The notes under the pieces were generated by a model. That model worked only from the letters and a program-made list of their open reading frames with translations. It was not told the DNA's origin and did not search any database. Of a DNA stretch of 64,000 nt, positions 8,647 to 17,883 are shown one piece after another. Source of the DNA: Pontibacter coccineus (GTDB lineage: Bacteria > Bacteroidota > Bacteroidia > Cytophagales > Hymenobacteraceae); NCBI RefSeq assembly GCF_030546575.1, contig NZ_JAUOTN010000003.1:558001-622000 (forward strand), read 5' to 3'. Every line of letters starts with the position of its first letter. The stretch's first letter is position 1. The translations under genes and the position numbers were made by a program.

Positions 8647-9597
8647 TTAGCCTAATCCGTAGATAACGGCCAACGAAGTCACCGAAATAAAAAGCCAAAG
8701 AAGAAGGCCCTGCCAGAAAGGCTTTGGACTGATGGCTTTTAACGCGCTTAGGCTGATGTTAGCACCGATCAGGAAAAGGCTGAGCAGCAGTCCTTTTTTG
8801 GCCAGCATCACGAGGATGGGAGAAACAGCTTCCATGGCAGGTATAAACGTGCTAATGACCGAAGCCAGGACGAAAAGCAATATAAAGGTCGGGATGCTGA
8901 GTTTCTTTTCCCCGTCTTTGAACAGCAGGCTGGAGACCAGCACCAGGGGCACGATCCAAAGCGCCCGGGTCAGCTTGAGGGTGGTGGCGATCTGCAGGGC
9001 TTCGTCGCCGTAGCGCGTGGCGGCGCCTACCACCGAGCTGGTATCGTGTATGGCAATGGCTGCCCAGGTGCCAAACTGCTCCTGCGACAGGCCAAGTGCA
9101 TTTCCGATGGGCGGGAAAACAAAAAGCGCCACCGCATTGAGTACGAAAACAATGCCGAGCGCTATAGAAATCTCCTGATCGTTGGCCTTGATGGCCGGTG
9201 CCACCGCTGCAATGGCGCTGCCTCCGCAGATGGCCGTGCCTGACGAGACAAGGTGCGTGAGGCGGGACGGGGTACCGAAAACCCTGCCAAGCAAGAGGCC
9301 AACCCCCATGGTGGTGGTCAGCGACACCAGGGTATAGACTGCCCCAACGAGCCCTGTTTCAGCCACCTGGTACAGGTCTATTCCGAAGCCCAGGCCTACC
9401 ACTGCCGCCTGCAACAGGTATTTGGAGATTTTACCGGTATGCGCCTCAAACGGATTGCCCAATAGCAGCCCAACCACCAAACCTGCCCCCAAAGCCATCG
9501 CCGAATCGAGTAGTGATGTGAACAGGATCAGGAGTACAAAGGCAATGAAAATAGTTTTCTGGAGCAGGGGAGAAGGGAGCGGAAACAGCTTGGGCAT
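8647..9597 (-). CDS. YeiH-family putative sulfate exporter (UPF0324)
   Basis: Inner-membrane protein of 316 aa with about ten hydrophobic segments. The family signatures are visible: LLQAAVVGLGFGIDL, then SSGTAICGGSAIAAVAPAI, and later WAAIAIHDTSSVVGAATRYG. Members of UPF0324/YeiH are annotated as putative sulfate exporters; the substrate is not proven. YeiH genes often sit beside a LysR regulator, but none is adjacent here. The start ATG at 9597 gives the usual length. Located upstream of, and in the same direction as, catalase, which nevertheless has its own promoter. Confidence 0.88.
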   Translation of the reverse strand: MPKLFPLPSPLLQKTIFIAFVLLILFTSLLDSAMALGAGLVVGLLLGNPFEAHTGKISKYLLQAAVVGLGFGIDLYQVAETGLVGAVYTLVSLTTTMGVGLLLGRVFGTPSRLTHLVSSGTAICGGSAIAAVAPAIKANDQEISIALGIVFVLNAVALFVFPPIGNALGLSQEQFGTWAAIAIHDTSSVVGAATRYGDEALQIATTLKLTRALWIVPLVLVSSLLFKDGEKKLSIPTFILLFVLASVISTFIPAMEAVSPILVMLAKKGLLLSLFLIGANISLSALKAISPKPFWQGLLLWLFISVTSLAVIYGLG

Positions 9598-9736
9598 GCT
9601 TTAGGAGCGAATAGGCTTGTTGCAGACAAATTTACGCTACTTTCTACTTAATGTAGGCAAATTTTGTCGCAATTAGACGGAATCCCATTCTGTATAGCCT
9701 CAGCATAGGTATGATCAGGCGAACTGGAGGCAGAGA

Positions 9737-10036
9737 TCAAAGCGCCAGCCCGCTGCCGAAAACAGCTTTGTAATTTATAACCACAAGAAAAATGGTAATA
9801 GGGGAGGCAGTTAGGAACCAGTACATGATGATGAGGGCTTGTTGCCTGACTAAGGGCCATTTATAGATGGTTAAGCCAATGATAGCAAGCAAAGTGAGAA
9901 TTGTAACGAAAAAGCAATGAAGTATAATGCCGAAATTGTCGTCATACGCATGGAACTGGGCGCTGTATAGTCCATGCCAGATATAGGGTATTTCTATAAA
10001 CAGGAAAACAGGCAATATGTACTTTGTCAATTTCAT
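9737..10036 (-). CDS. Small membrane protein
   Basis: A 99-aa protein with three hydrophobic segments: ILPVFLFIEIPYIWHG (8-23), IILHCFFVTILTLLAIIGLTI (about 37-57) and MYWFLTASPITIFLVVINY (71-89). No family recognised. It is 21 bp downstream of the first Omp85-like gene on the same strand, so it is probably in that transcript. Composition is somewhat more AT-rich than its neighbour. Confidence 0.6.
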   Translation of the reverse strand: MKLTKYILPVFLFIEIPYIWHGLYSAQFHAYDDNFGIILHCFFVTILTLLAIIGLTIYKWPLVRQQALIIMYWFLTASPITIFLVVINYKAVFGSGLAL

Positions 10037-10057
10037 TTCAAGGCACTACTTCATCTA

Positions 10058-11206
10058 TTAAAACGCTTCTCCGATCATCACATAAAAATTCACGCCTTCA
10101 CGCCCATACCCAATGTCAGCCCGGATGTTCAGTTTTTGCTCCGGGTTCAGGGCATAGCGCAATCCCGAGCCGATGGAATATTTCAAAGTGGAGAAGCTCA
10201 CATCCCTTGGTTCGTCGAACACATCGCCCACACCGGCAAAAGCCGCCATGCCGAAGCGCCAGAACAGCGGGAAACGGTACTCCAGCTGCGTTCCGGCAAA
10301 GTTGTCTTCCAGGAAGCGGTTTTTGGCGTAGCCTCTCAGGATGCGGTCGCCTCCGGCCATGGCCATGCGCATGACGGGTATGTCGCCGCTATTGAGGTTA
10401 AAACTGGTGTTATGTGCCAGGATATGGTTCGGCTTCAGCTGGAAATATTTGCGGAAATCGAGGTTTAAGTTGTTGTAGCCAAAATCTCCCCCAAGTGTGC
10501 TGCCAAAGCGGTAGCCCGACATCTCGAGGTAAGTTCCGTTGCTGGCAAAAGCCACGTTATCACGACTGTCGAGCAGAAAGACAAGCCCCAGGCCGCTGTT
10601 CAACCCACCCTTGTAGCCTGGAATTTGCTGGGAGAGCAGCTGGCTCTCCCGATCTTCGTTGATCGGGTTAAGTTGCAGGTCGTAGTAGTTTGCGATCTGG
10701 AAGTCCGGCCCCAGGAAGGTGCGTGTGCCCACTTTTTTCAAGGCAGCCAGGCGTGCGCTCACATAGTCGTATTCATAAATCTCTTCGTCCGATAGCGGCG
10801 TGTCGTTGCCGATGCCATAGAAGCGGTCCGTGTATACCCGGTGGCGCAACTCGCCACGCAGCAGGAATTTTTCATCGCGCGTGAAAATGGCCCAGTCCAA
10901 GAGTTGGTCGGTTTGCTTGCGCAAGGTATAGTCGACTATCAGGCGCGCGGTGGAGAGACGGGTATAGCCTTCGTTCTCGCTGTTTTTCAGTTTGAAGAAC
11001 CCCAGCAAGGCCGCCCCAAACCCGAGTTTCGTGTCGGGGGTATAGTAGAGCACCGGGATAGGTATAAGGCCTCGCGTTTTCTCCGCTTTAGGTGGGGTGG
11101 TATCAGGTATAGCATCGGCCTGTTGATCCTGCGCGAGAACACGGTTAGTCGTGCCCAACAGCAAACAGAGCCCCAGCAAGCAGCTGGCAAGTGCATGTGG
11201 TTTCAT
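10058..11206 (-). CDS. Omp85/BamA-TamA-like outer-membrane protein, copy 1
   Basis: A 382-aa exported protein: signal peptide to about residue 25 (cleavage after VLAQ), a short linker, then a surface-antigen (D15/Omp85 C-terminal-like) beta-barrel. Characteristic stretches are the N-terminal YYTPDTKLGFGAAL, the RGELRHRVYTDRFYGIGNDT segment, YLEMSGYRFGS, and FAGTQLEYRFPLFWR followed by FAGVGDVFD near the C-terminus. There are no POTRA domains, so it is a barrel-only member and not BamA itself. The protein ends in Phe, as outer-membrane barrels often do. A paralogue lies at 11892-13025 across a repeat-rich spacer. Confidence 0.85.
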   Translation of the reverse strand: MKPHALASCLLGLCLLLGTTNRVLAQDQQADAIPDTTPPKAEKTRGLIPIPVLYYTPDTKLGFGAALLGFFKLKNSENEGYTRLSTARLIVDYTLRKQTDQLLDWAIFTRDEKFLLRGELRHRVYTDRFYGIGNDTPLSDEEIYEYDYVSARLAALKKVGTRTFLGPDFQIANYYDLQLNPINEDRESQLLSQQIPGYKGGLNSGLGLVFLLDSRDNVAFASNGTYLEMSGYRFGSTLGGDFGYNNLNLDFRKYFQLKPNHILAHNTSFNLNSGDIPVMRMAMAGGDRILRGYAKNRFLEDNFAGTQLEYRFPLFWRFGMAAFAGVGDVFDEPRDVSFSTLKYSIGSGLRYALNPEQKLNIRADIGYGREGVNFYVMIGEAF

Positions 11207-11351
11207 AAAGCTGATAAGGTATAGGGTGAGGGGCAGGTTCTGTGTTGTAACAGCTGTAAAGCAGGACTTTGCCAGTAGAAATGTAGGGAAGTTTCAGGGA
11301 AATCTGCTAATGAAAAGGTGGTTTTTTTCGTCTGGCTGGCGGGGGTGGATT

Positions 11352-11607
11352 GCTTTGTAGTTACTGGCTGTTGCAGGTATAGCAACCTGTGTTGTTTTAT
11401 AGCTTGCCCTGGCCGGGCGGGCCTTACTTTTTGTCTTGACACAAAAAGTAAGCAAAAAAGTCAAGACGCTTTTAAACTCGCTGACCGCTCAAACACAAAA
11501 TCGTCGATTATGCACCGGGCAGATGCTGTTTGTTCCATAGCTTCCGGGGCTAGTTAGCCTTGCTATACCTGTCAGTGGTCTGTGACACTCGCAATAAGAC
11601 TTATACT
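11352..11607 (+). repeat. Dispersed intergenic repeat, copy 1
   Basis: About 255 bp that align along their whole length with 17884-18142. A 42-nt core (11426-11467) is identical in both copies. The core contains ACTTTTTG/CAAAAAGT and GTCTTGAC/GTCAAGAC inverted pairs that overlap by one base, so only one hairpin can form at a time. It also contains two GGTATA-type motifs. Spurious short ORFs run across it on both strands. Confidence 0.85.
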
Positions 11608-11631
11608 TGACACTGACAATGGCCAAAAGGT

Positions 11632-11740
11632 CCCCCTTTGAAGGGGGTAGGGGGATGTTAATCGTTCCCTGATCTTCCTCTTAAGATGGGCAGGGGCATG
11701 TCAATCATGCACCGCTCCTTCCCCTGTTGTTAGGGGAAGG
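11632..11740. repeat. C/G-rich palindromic repeat units
   Basis: CCCCCTT-TG-AAGGGGG at 11632-11647 is followed by GTAGGGGGATG. CCTTCCCCT-N6-AGGGGAAGG at 11717-11740 is followed by a GGGATGGGG word. Related units are at 18162-18183 and 18513-18560 in the other mosaic spacer. Such C-rich palindromes are common between genes in Bacteroidota. Confidence 0.7.
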
Positions 11741-11891
11741 CCGGGATGGGGTGATTAACTACAACGCCTGTACCTTAAATTGGCAGTAGCAGAAGTTCTC
11801 CCCTCTAGGACCAGGAGCCCTCCATGAAGGGAAGAGCAGATCAATTATGCTTGAGAATCCTGAGAATCTTTTAATCCTGTAAATCCTGCTC

Positions 11892-13025
11892 CTAGAACGC
11901 TTCCCCGATCATCAGATAGATATTAATCCCTTCCCGTCCATACCCTACATCCAGCCTGGAGTTGAGCTTCTGATCGGGACGAATGGCGTAGCGTAGGCCG
12001 GCTCCTACGGAGTATTTCACAGTCGAGAGGCTGATGTCGGAGGGCTTGTCGAACACGTCACCTATACCTGCGAAGGCCGCCCCGCCCAGGCGCCAGAACA
12101 GCGGAAAACGGTATTCTGCCTGTGTGCCTGCGAAGTGATCGTCGTGGAAGCGGTTGCGGGCGTAGCCGCGCAGGATCTTGTCCCCCCCGGCGGTGGCCAG
12201 GCGCTGTACCGGTACATCCCCTTTGTTAAGGCGGAGCATGGTGTTGGTGGCCAGCACGCGGTCATTGCCCAGGCCGTAGTAGCGGTTAAATTCAAAGTTG
12301 ATGTTGTTATACCGGAAGTCGCTGCCGAATGTCTTGCCGAAATGATAACCCGATAGCTCCAAGTAAAAGCCTTTGCTCGGGTAGGAGGTGCTGTTGCGGT
12401 GATCGATCAGGAAAACGGCGCCGAGGCCCACATTACGGCCCTTTTTGTAACCCGGTATCTGTTGCGAAAGCAGCTGACTTCCCTCTTCCAGCTTCACGTC
12501 GTAATACTCGGTGAACTGCAGGTCCGGGCCTAAAAAACTACGGAACCCCACATGTTTGAGTACCGCTATTTTGGCGCTGATCATGTCGTAGTCATACAGC
12601 TCGCGGTCCTCTTTGCGAGTGTCGTTGCCGATGCCGTAGAAGCGGTCGGTATAGATGCGGTGGCGCAGCTCGCCGCGCAGCATCAGGCGTTCCTCACGCG
12701 TAAAAATGTTCCAGCTCAGCCATTGGTCCGTTTGCTTGTTCAGGGTGTAGTCTACCACCAGGCGTGCCAGCGAGAGGCGGGTATAGGTGGTGTCGGTGTA
12801 GCTGCGCAGGCGGAAGTAACCCAACAGGGAAGCACCGAAGCCAAACTTGGTATCGGGGGTATAGTAAATGACGGGAGCAGGTATAAGGCCCTTTACGCTG
12901 CGCATGTCCGGCTTGGGCGGATCAACTGTTTTGTTCTCCACCGTCTGCTCCTGGGCCAGTAAAGGAGATGATTTCAGAAGGAAAAGTGCCAGAAGCAGAG
13001 AGGTGAGGTATAGGTATAGGCGCAT
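11892..13025 (-). CDS. Omp85/BamA-TamA-like outer-membrane protein, copy 2
   Basis: A 377-aa paralogue of the protein at 10058-11206, similar over the full length: the same YYTPDTKFGFGASLLGYF opening, GELRHRIYTDRFYGIGNDT, LELSGYHFG, FAGTQAEYRFPLFWR, FAGIGDVFD and the terminal GREGINIYLMIGEAF. Signal peptide to about residue 25. It lacks POTRA domains. The two genes face the same way and look like a tandem duplication that was later separated by repeat-rich DNA. Function unknown beyond an outer-membrane barrel. Confidence 0.85.
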   Translation of the reverse strand: MRLYLYLTSLLLALFLLKSSPLLAQEQTVENKTVDPPKPDMRSVKGLIPAPVIYYTPDTKFGFGASLLGYFRLRSYTDTTYTRLSLARLVVDYTLNKQTDQWLSWNIFTREERLMLRGELRHRIYTDRFYGIGNDTRKEDRELYDYDMISAKIAVLKHVGFRSFLGPDLQFTEYYDVKLEEGSQLLSQQIPGYKKGRNVGLGAVFLIDHRNSTSYPSKGFYLELSGYHFGKTFGSDFRYNNINFEFNRYYGLGNDRVLATNTMLRLNKGDVPVQRLATAGGDKILRGYARNRFHDDHFAGTQAEYRFPLFWRLGGAAFAGIGDVFDKPSDISLSTVKYSVGAGLRYAIRPDQKLNSRLDVGYGREGINIYLMIGEAF

Positions 13026-13258
13026 GCAAACATTGTTTCTACAAGGGTTCTCAAAATATCAGAAGTACATACGTAATGCAGCGTTTCTGGTCTATACCGG
13101 GGTACTGTACCTGTAGATTATGGACGTTTCTATATTAGATAAAGTATATGGAGGCTGATCCTGAATATTTTATGAAGTTTTACAAGGAATTTTAAAGTGA
13201 AGATGTCTATATTGTGTGTTTAAACCTAAACTAACCTCTACTTCACCTTCACAGAACA

Positions 13259-16200
13259 ATGAGAAAAATCTTAACCATTGCAGCCTGCCTGGCACTGGGA
13301 GCAGCAGGTAGTGCGATGGCGCAGGAGACCTTTCCGCGCAATGGCGTGTATGACGAGCGCACCGGGCTGGTAGCGCTTACCAACGCCACCATCCACACCG
13401 ATTACAAAACCAAAATCGAAAACGCGACCCTCCTGATCCGCAATGGCAAGGTAGAAGCTGTGGGTACCAAAGTACAGGTGCCGGTTGGCGCCGTAGTAGT
13501 CGATGCCAAAGGCAAGCACATTTACCCGGGACTGGTGGATATGTTCACCAGCTATGGCCTGCCAGAGGTAAAGGCAGAGCGCCGCAGCTGGACCGCACCA
13601 CCGCAGGAAGAATCCACGAAGCAGGGCGCCTACAACTGGAACCAGGCCATCCGCCCGGAAACCAATGCCGTGGAGCTCTTTAAAGTAGACAAGAAGCAGG
13701 CCGAGGAACTGCGCAAGCTGGGCTTCGGTACGGTGCTGGCGGTGCACCGCGACGGCATTGCCCGTGGTACGGCCACGCTGGTAACACTGGCTGACAAGCG
13801 CGAAAACGAGGTGATCCTGCTCGACAAGGCAGCTGCTGCACTGTCGTTCGAAAAGGGATCTTCGCCGCAGGATTACCCCAACTCCCTGATGGGTTCTATT
13901 GCCCTGTTGCGCCAGACTTACCTGGATGCGCAGTGGAACAACATGAACCCGGGCCGAGAGCAGAACATTTCATTGGCTGCTTTCACCGGCGCCAACAACT
14001 ACCCGCAAATATTCGAGGCCAACAGCAAACTGAACATGCTGCGTGCCGACAAGGTAGGCGATGAGTTCAAAAAACAATACATCATCAAAGGTGGCGGCGA
14101 TGAGTACCAGATGATCAAAGAGATCAAGGCGACCAATGCCCCGGTTATCGTTCCGTTGAATTTCCCGGAGGCTTTCAACGTGGAGGATCCGTATGATGCC
14201 CGCCGTGTGCCGCTTGACGCCATGAAGCACTGGGAAATGGCTCCGGCTAACCCGGCCGCGCTGCAGAAGGCAGGTATACCGTTCGCCTTCACCACAGCCG
14301 ACCTCAAAGACAAAAAAGACTTCCTGCCCAACCTGCGCAAAGCCATTGAGTATGGTCTGTCAGAAGAAGAAGCCCTGAAAGCGCTAACCGCTACACCGGC
14401 GCAGCTTTTAAAGGCCGACAAGCACATAGGTAGCCTCGACAAAGGCAAACTGGCCAACTTCATCATCACAAGCGGCAGCCTGTTTGCCGAGGACAATGTG
14501 ATCCTGGAGAACTGGGTGCAGGGCAACCAATACAAGATCACCGAAGTGCCAGCCGATTACCGTGGCGTGTATACCTTAAAGATAGGGCAGCAGCCGGAGC
14601 GCAAGCTGCAGATTGCCGGTACGCCTGAGAAGCCGGAGCTGAAAGTGATCGGTCAGGACACCGTGACAGGCAAAATCTCTGTGAGCGGCAACCTGGTGAC
14701 GCTGTCGTTCAACAAAGACAAGAAAAGCAAAGAAGCCATCCGTTTGAGCGGCTGGTACGCGGATAAGAACCTGCAGGGCGAGGGCCAGTTGCCGGACGCC
14801 ACGCTGGTGAAGTGGTCGGCTAAGTTCTCCGAAGCCATGACCGAGAAAGCCAAGAAAGACGCCGCTAAAGAAAAGCAGGCGATTGAACTGGGCAACATGA
14901 TCTATCCATTCCAGGCCTTCGGTCAGGCTGAGCTGCCCAAGCAGGAAACGGTACTGATCAAGAATGCCACGGTATGGACGAACGAGAAAGAAGGTGTGCT
15001 GCAGAATGCGGACGTACTGTTGAAAAACGGTAAGATCGCGAAAGTAGGCAAGAACCTGAGCGAGTCGGGCGCCCGCGTGATTGACGGCACAGGCAAGCAC
15101 GTAACAGCTGGTATCATCGATGAGCACTCGCACATTGCGCTGCAAGGCGTGAACGAAGGCACACAGGCTGTAACCGCCGAAGTGCGCATGATGGATGTGA
15201 TAAATCACGAAGACCCGAACATCTACCGTCAGTTGGCTGGTGGCGTAACTACCTCGCAATTGCTGCACGGTTCTGCCAACCCGATCGGTGGTCAGTCCGC
15301 TATCATCAAGCTTCGCTGGGGCAAGAGTCCGGACGAGCTGTTTGTGGAGAATGCCGATGGCTTCATCAAATTCGCACTGGGTGAGAACGTGAAGCACTCC
15401 AACCGCGCTCCTGCACACAACGTGCGCTTCCCGCAGACCCGTATGGGGGTGGAGCAGGTATACGTAGACGCTTTCCAGCGCGCCAAAGAGTACGAGCAGA
15501 CCTGGAAGAACTACAACAAGCTATCGAAGAAGCAGAAGGCCGCTGCCGGCGAGCCGCGCCGCGACATCGAGCTGGAGACGCTGGTGGAGATTCTGAACGG
15601 CAAGCGCCACATCACCTGCCACTCGTACGTGCAGTCTGAGATCAACATGATGATCAAAGTGGCCGATCAGATGGGCTTTAAAGTAAACACCTTCACCCAC
15701 ATTTTGGAAGGTTATAAAGTAGCCGACAAAATGCGCGACCACGGAGCCGGCGGCTCTACCTTCGCTGACTGGTGGGCTTACAAAATGGAGGTGAAAGACG
15801 CTATCCCGCAGAACGCCGGTATCATGCACCAACTGGGCGTGACCACGGCCATCAACTCCGACGACGCCGAGATGGCCCGTCGTCTGAACCAGGAAGCTGC
15901 CAAGAGCGTGAAGTACGCCGGTGTAAGCGAAGAGGACGCCCTGAAAATGGTGACCTTGAACCCTGCCAAACTCATGCACCTGGACGACCGCATGGGCAGC
16001 ATCAAAGTGGGCAAAGACGCCGATGTGGTGCTGTGGAACAACCACCCGCTCTCGATCTACGCCCGTGCTGAGAAAACCTTTGTGGACGGCATCGCCTACT
16101 ACGACCTGGCGCGTGACACGCAACTGCGCACCGAGTTGGAGAAAGAGCGCATGCGCCTGGTGCAGAAGATGCTGCAGGCCAAAACTACTGGTGCCAGAAC

Positions 16201-16285
16201 ACAGGGCCCGCCGATGCGCCGCGCTTCTGTAGTGCACTGCGAGGACGTAGAGCACCACGCGGAAGAGGACTACATGGCTTACTAA
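13259..16285 (+). CDS. Exported two-domain amidohydrolase-family protein
   Basis: A 1008-aa protein with a signal peptide (cleavage near SAMAQ, residue 22) and two tandem amidohydrolase (imidazolonepropionase-like) modules. In the second module the metal motif HSH (H623, H625) follows GKHVTAGIIDE, and INSDDAEMAR near the C-terminus supplies the late Asp. In the first module the equivalent site reads YPGLVDMFTSYG, so the HxH pair is lost and that half is probably not catalytic. Domain linker near residues 455-560 is Lys-rich. The natural substrate is unknown; relatives are annotated as exported amidohydrolases. It is followed by a second amidohydrolase-like gene 100 bp downstream on the same strand, likely one operon ending at the terminator at 17743. 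Confidence 0.9.
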   Translation: MRKILTIAACLALGAAGSAMAQETFPRNGVYDERTGLVALTNATIHTDYKTKIENATLLIRNGKVEAVGTKVQVPVGAVVVDAKGKHIYPGLVDMFTSYGLPEVKAERRSWTAPPQEESTKQGAYNWNQAIRPETNAVELFKVDKKQAEELRKLGFGTVLAVHRDGIARGTATLVTLADKRENEVILLDKAAAALSFEKGSSPQDYPNSLMGSIALLRQTYLDAQWNNMNPGREQNISLAAFTGANNYPQIFEANSKLNMLRADKVGDEFKKQYIIKGGGDEYQMIKEIKATNAPVIVPLNFPEAFNVEDPYDARRVPLDAMKHWEMAPANPAALQKAGIPFAFTTADLKDKKDFLPNLRKAIEYGLSEEEALKALTATPAQLLKADKHIGSLDKGKLANFIITSGSLFAEDNVILENWVQGNQYKITEVPADYRGVYTLKIGQQPERKLQIAGTPEKPELKVIGQDTVTGKISVSGNLVTLSFNKDKKSKEAIRLSGWYADKNLQGEGQLPDATLVKWSAKFSEAMTEKAKKDAAKEKQAIELGNMIYPFQAFGQAELPKQETVLIKNATVWTNEKEGVLQNADVLLKNGKIAKVGKNLSESGARVIDGTGKHVTAGIIDEHSHIALQGVNEGTQAVTAEVRMMDVINHEDPNIYRQLAGGVTTSQLLHGSANPIGGQSAIIKLRWGKSPDELFVENADGFIKFALGENVKHSNRAPAHNVRFPQTRMGVEQVYVDAFQRAKEYEQTWKNYNKLSKKQKAAAGEPRRDIELETLVEILNGKRHITCHSYVQSEINMMIKVADQMGFKVNTFTHILEGYKVADKMRDHGAGGSTFADWWAYKMEVKDAIPQNAGIMHQLGVTTAINSDDAEMARRLNQEAAKSVKYAGVSEEDALKMVTLNPAKLMHLDDRMGSIKVGKDADVVLWNNHPLSIYARAEKTFVDGIAYYDLARDTQLRTELEKERMRLVQKMLQAKTTGARTQGPPMRRASVVHCEDVEHHAEEDYMAY

Positions 16286-16384
16286 ATTGTTAAATTGTTA
16301 AATGGCTAAATTGCTGTTTGGGGATTGTGAAAATCGCACTGCGGACCAACAATTTAACAAGGCAGCAATCTAACAATCAAAAAG

Positions 16385-17716
16385 ATGAAAATTCACAAAA
16401 GATATATTTCGGCTTTCGTGGCGCTTATGCTGAGTGTGCCTGCGGTTGCGCAGGTGCCGGTGCCAGCCGCGAAGCAAAGTAAGCCGATACTGCTCTCAGG
16501 TGCCACCCTGCACGTGGGCAACGGCAAAGTGGTAGAAAACGCCGCCGTTGGTTTCGACAATGGAAAGATCACGTACGCAGGTCCGATGAGCGGGGCCAAC
16601 CGCAACGGGCACGAGGTGATCGACGTGGCCGGGCAGCACATCTATCCGGGCCTGATTCAGCCGAACTCCCAGCTGGGTCTGAACGAAATTGAGAGTGTGC
16701 GTGCCACCCTGGACATGCGCGAAGTGGGGCAGTTCAACCCGAACGTGCGTGCCGTGGTAGCCTACAACACTGACTCCGATATCGCTCCAACCATCCGGGC
16801 CAACGGCGTTTTGATGACGCAGGTAACGCCGGTGGGCGGTACCATTTCCGGCTCGTCGTCGGTAGTGCAGCTGGACGCCTGGAACTGGGAAGATGCCATT
16901 GTGAAAGCTGACGTAGGGATACACCTGAGCTGGCCGAACATGATCATCAACACAGGTATGGCACCTAATCCGCGTATGGCCAGTATGGGCCAGGATCGCG
17001 AGCAGGCCATCGCCGAACTGAGTCAGTTGCTACGCGATGCGTCTGTGTTCAAGCAGGCCAAAAATGAAAGAGAGAATCTGAAGCTCTCATCGCTGACGGG
17101 TTTGTTCGATGGTTCCAAGAAGCTATACCTGCACGCCAACTATGGCAAGGAGATCATCGAAGGGGTGAATTTCGTGAAGCAGCACGGTGTGAAGGATATC
17201 GTGGTCGTAGGTGCCCGTGACGCGGTGGCCGTAGCCGATTTCCTGAAAGCCAACAACATCGCGGTGATCTACTCCGGTGTGCACGCCCTGCCTTCCCGCT
17301 CTGACGAGGATGTGGACATGCCCTACAAAACGCCCTACCTGTTGCAGCAGGCCGGTATCCCTTTCGCCCTGGACTATGATCTGAGCACGCACGGTATCCG
17401 TAACCTGCCGTTCATAGCCGGTACAGCCGTAGCCCACGGTTTGGATAAAGAGCAGGCACTATCAGCGATTACGCTGAATACGGCTAAGATCCTAGGTGTT
17501 GACAAAGAGGTAGGATCCGTAGAAGTTGGCAAGGACGCGACCATCGTCGTTTCTGCCGGCGATATCCTCGACATGCGCACCAATAATGTGACGCACGCCT
17601 TCATCCAGGGCCGCAAGATCGACCTGAACGACAAGCAGAAATACCTGTACGAGAAGTTTAATGGCAAGTACAAGACCGAGCAGCCTGCCACCACAGGTCC
17701 GAAAGCTCAGAAATAA
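16385..17716 (+). CDS. Exported amidohydrolase-like protein lacking the HxH metal motif
   Basis: A 443-aa protein with signal peptide (cleavage after VPAVAQ). The amidohydrolase composite is visible: LLSGATLHVGNGKVVENAAV at the start, HIYPGLIQPNSQLG where HxH would be, FAGTAVAHGLDKEQAL-like late helix (written FIAGTAVAHGL) and ILGVDKEVGSVEVGKDA at the C-terminal sandwich. Because the first metal-binding histidines are absent it resembles the degenerate first half of the upstream 1008-aa protein, and may be a partner or a non-hydrolytic relative. Same operon as 13259-16285. Confidence 0.85.
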   Translation: MKIHKRYISAFVALMLSVPAVAQVPVPAAKQSKPILLSGATLHVGNGKVVENAAVGFDNGKITYAGPMSGANRNGHEVIDVAGQHIYPGLIQPNSQLGLNEIESVRATLDMREVGQFNPNVRAVVAYNTDSDIAPTIRANGVLMTQVTPVGGTISGSSSVVQLDAWNWEDAIVKADVGIHLSWPNMIINTGMAPNPRMASMGQDREQAIAELSQLLRDASVFKQAKNERENLKLSSLTGLFDGSKKLYLHANYGKEIIEGVNFVKQHGVKDIVVVGARDAVAVADFLKANNIAVIYSGVHALPSRSDEDVDMPYKTPYLLQQAGIPFALDYDLSTHGIRNLPFIAGTAVAHGLDKEQALSAITLNTAKILGVDKEVGSVEVGKDATIVVSAGDILDMRTNNVTHAFIQGRKIDLNDKQKYLYEKFNGKYKTEQPATTGPKAQK

Positions 17717-17742
17717 GATATTTTACTCTCTCACCTTAAACT

Positions 17743-17780
17743 AAAAAGCGCTGCCCTGTTGGGGCAGCGCTTTTTGTTTT
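17743..17780 (+). terminator. Terminator of the amidohydrolase operon
   Basis: A 14-bp perfect stem AAAAAGCGCTGCCC (17743-17756) with its complement at 17762-17775, 5-nt loop, then a T-rich tail. It lies 27 bp after the stop codon at 17716. Confidence 0.9.
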
Positions 17781-17883
17781 TTGTTGCTTTCGCATTTGCT
17801 ATGTTAGCGACTGTTCTGCTGGCGCGAGCGTCCTCGCTCGTGTCTACTATGGTGGGGCCTCTGGCCTAGGTATAGGTATAGGA

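Larger units (their letters stand above)
11207..11891. other. Repeat-rich intergenic region between two Omp85-like genes
   Basis: No credible gene in 685 bp. It holds, in order: the 255-bp dispersed repeat (11352-11607), a C/G-rich palindrome (11632-11647), a second C/G-rich hairpin (11717-11740, 9-bp stem), a CCTTAAATTGGCAGT module near 11772, and AATCCTG tandem words near 11855-11885. The same modules occur in the same order at 17884-18600. Confidence 0.8.
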
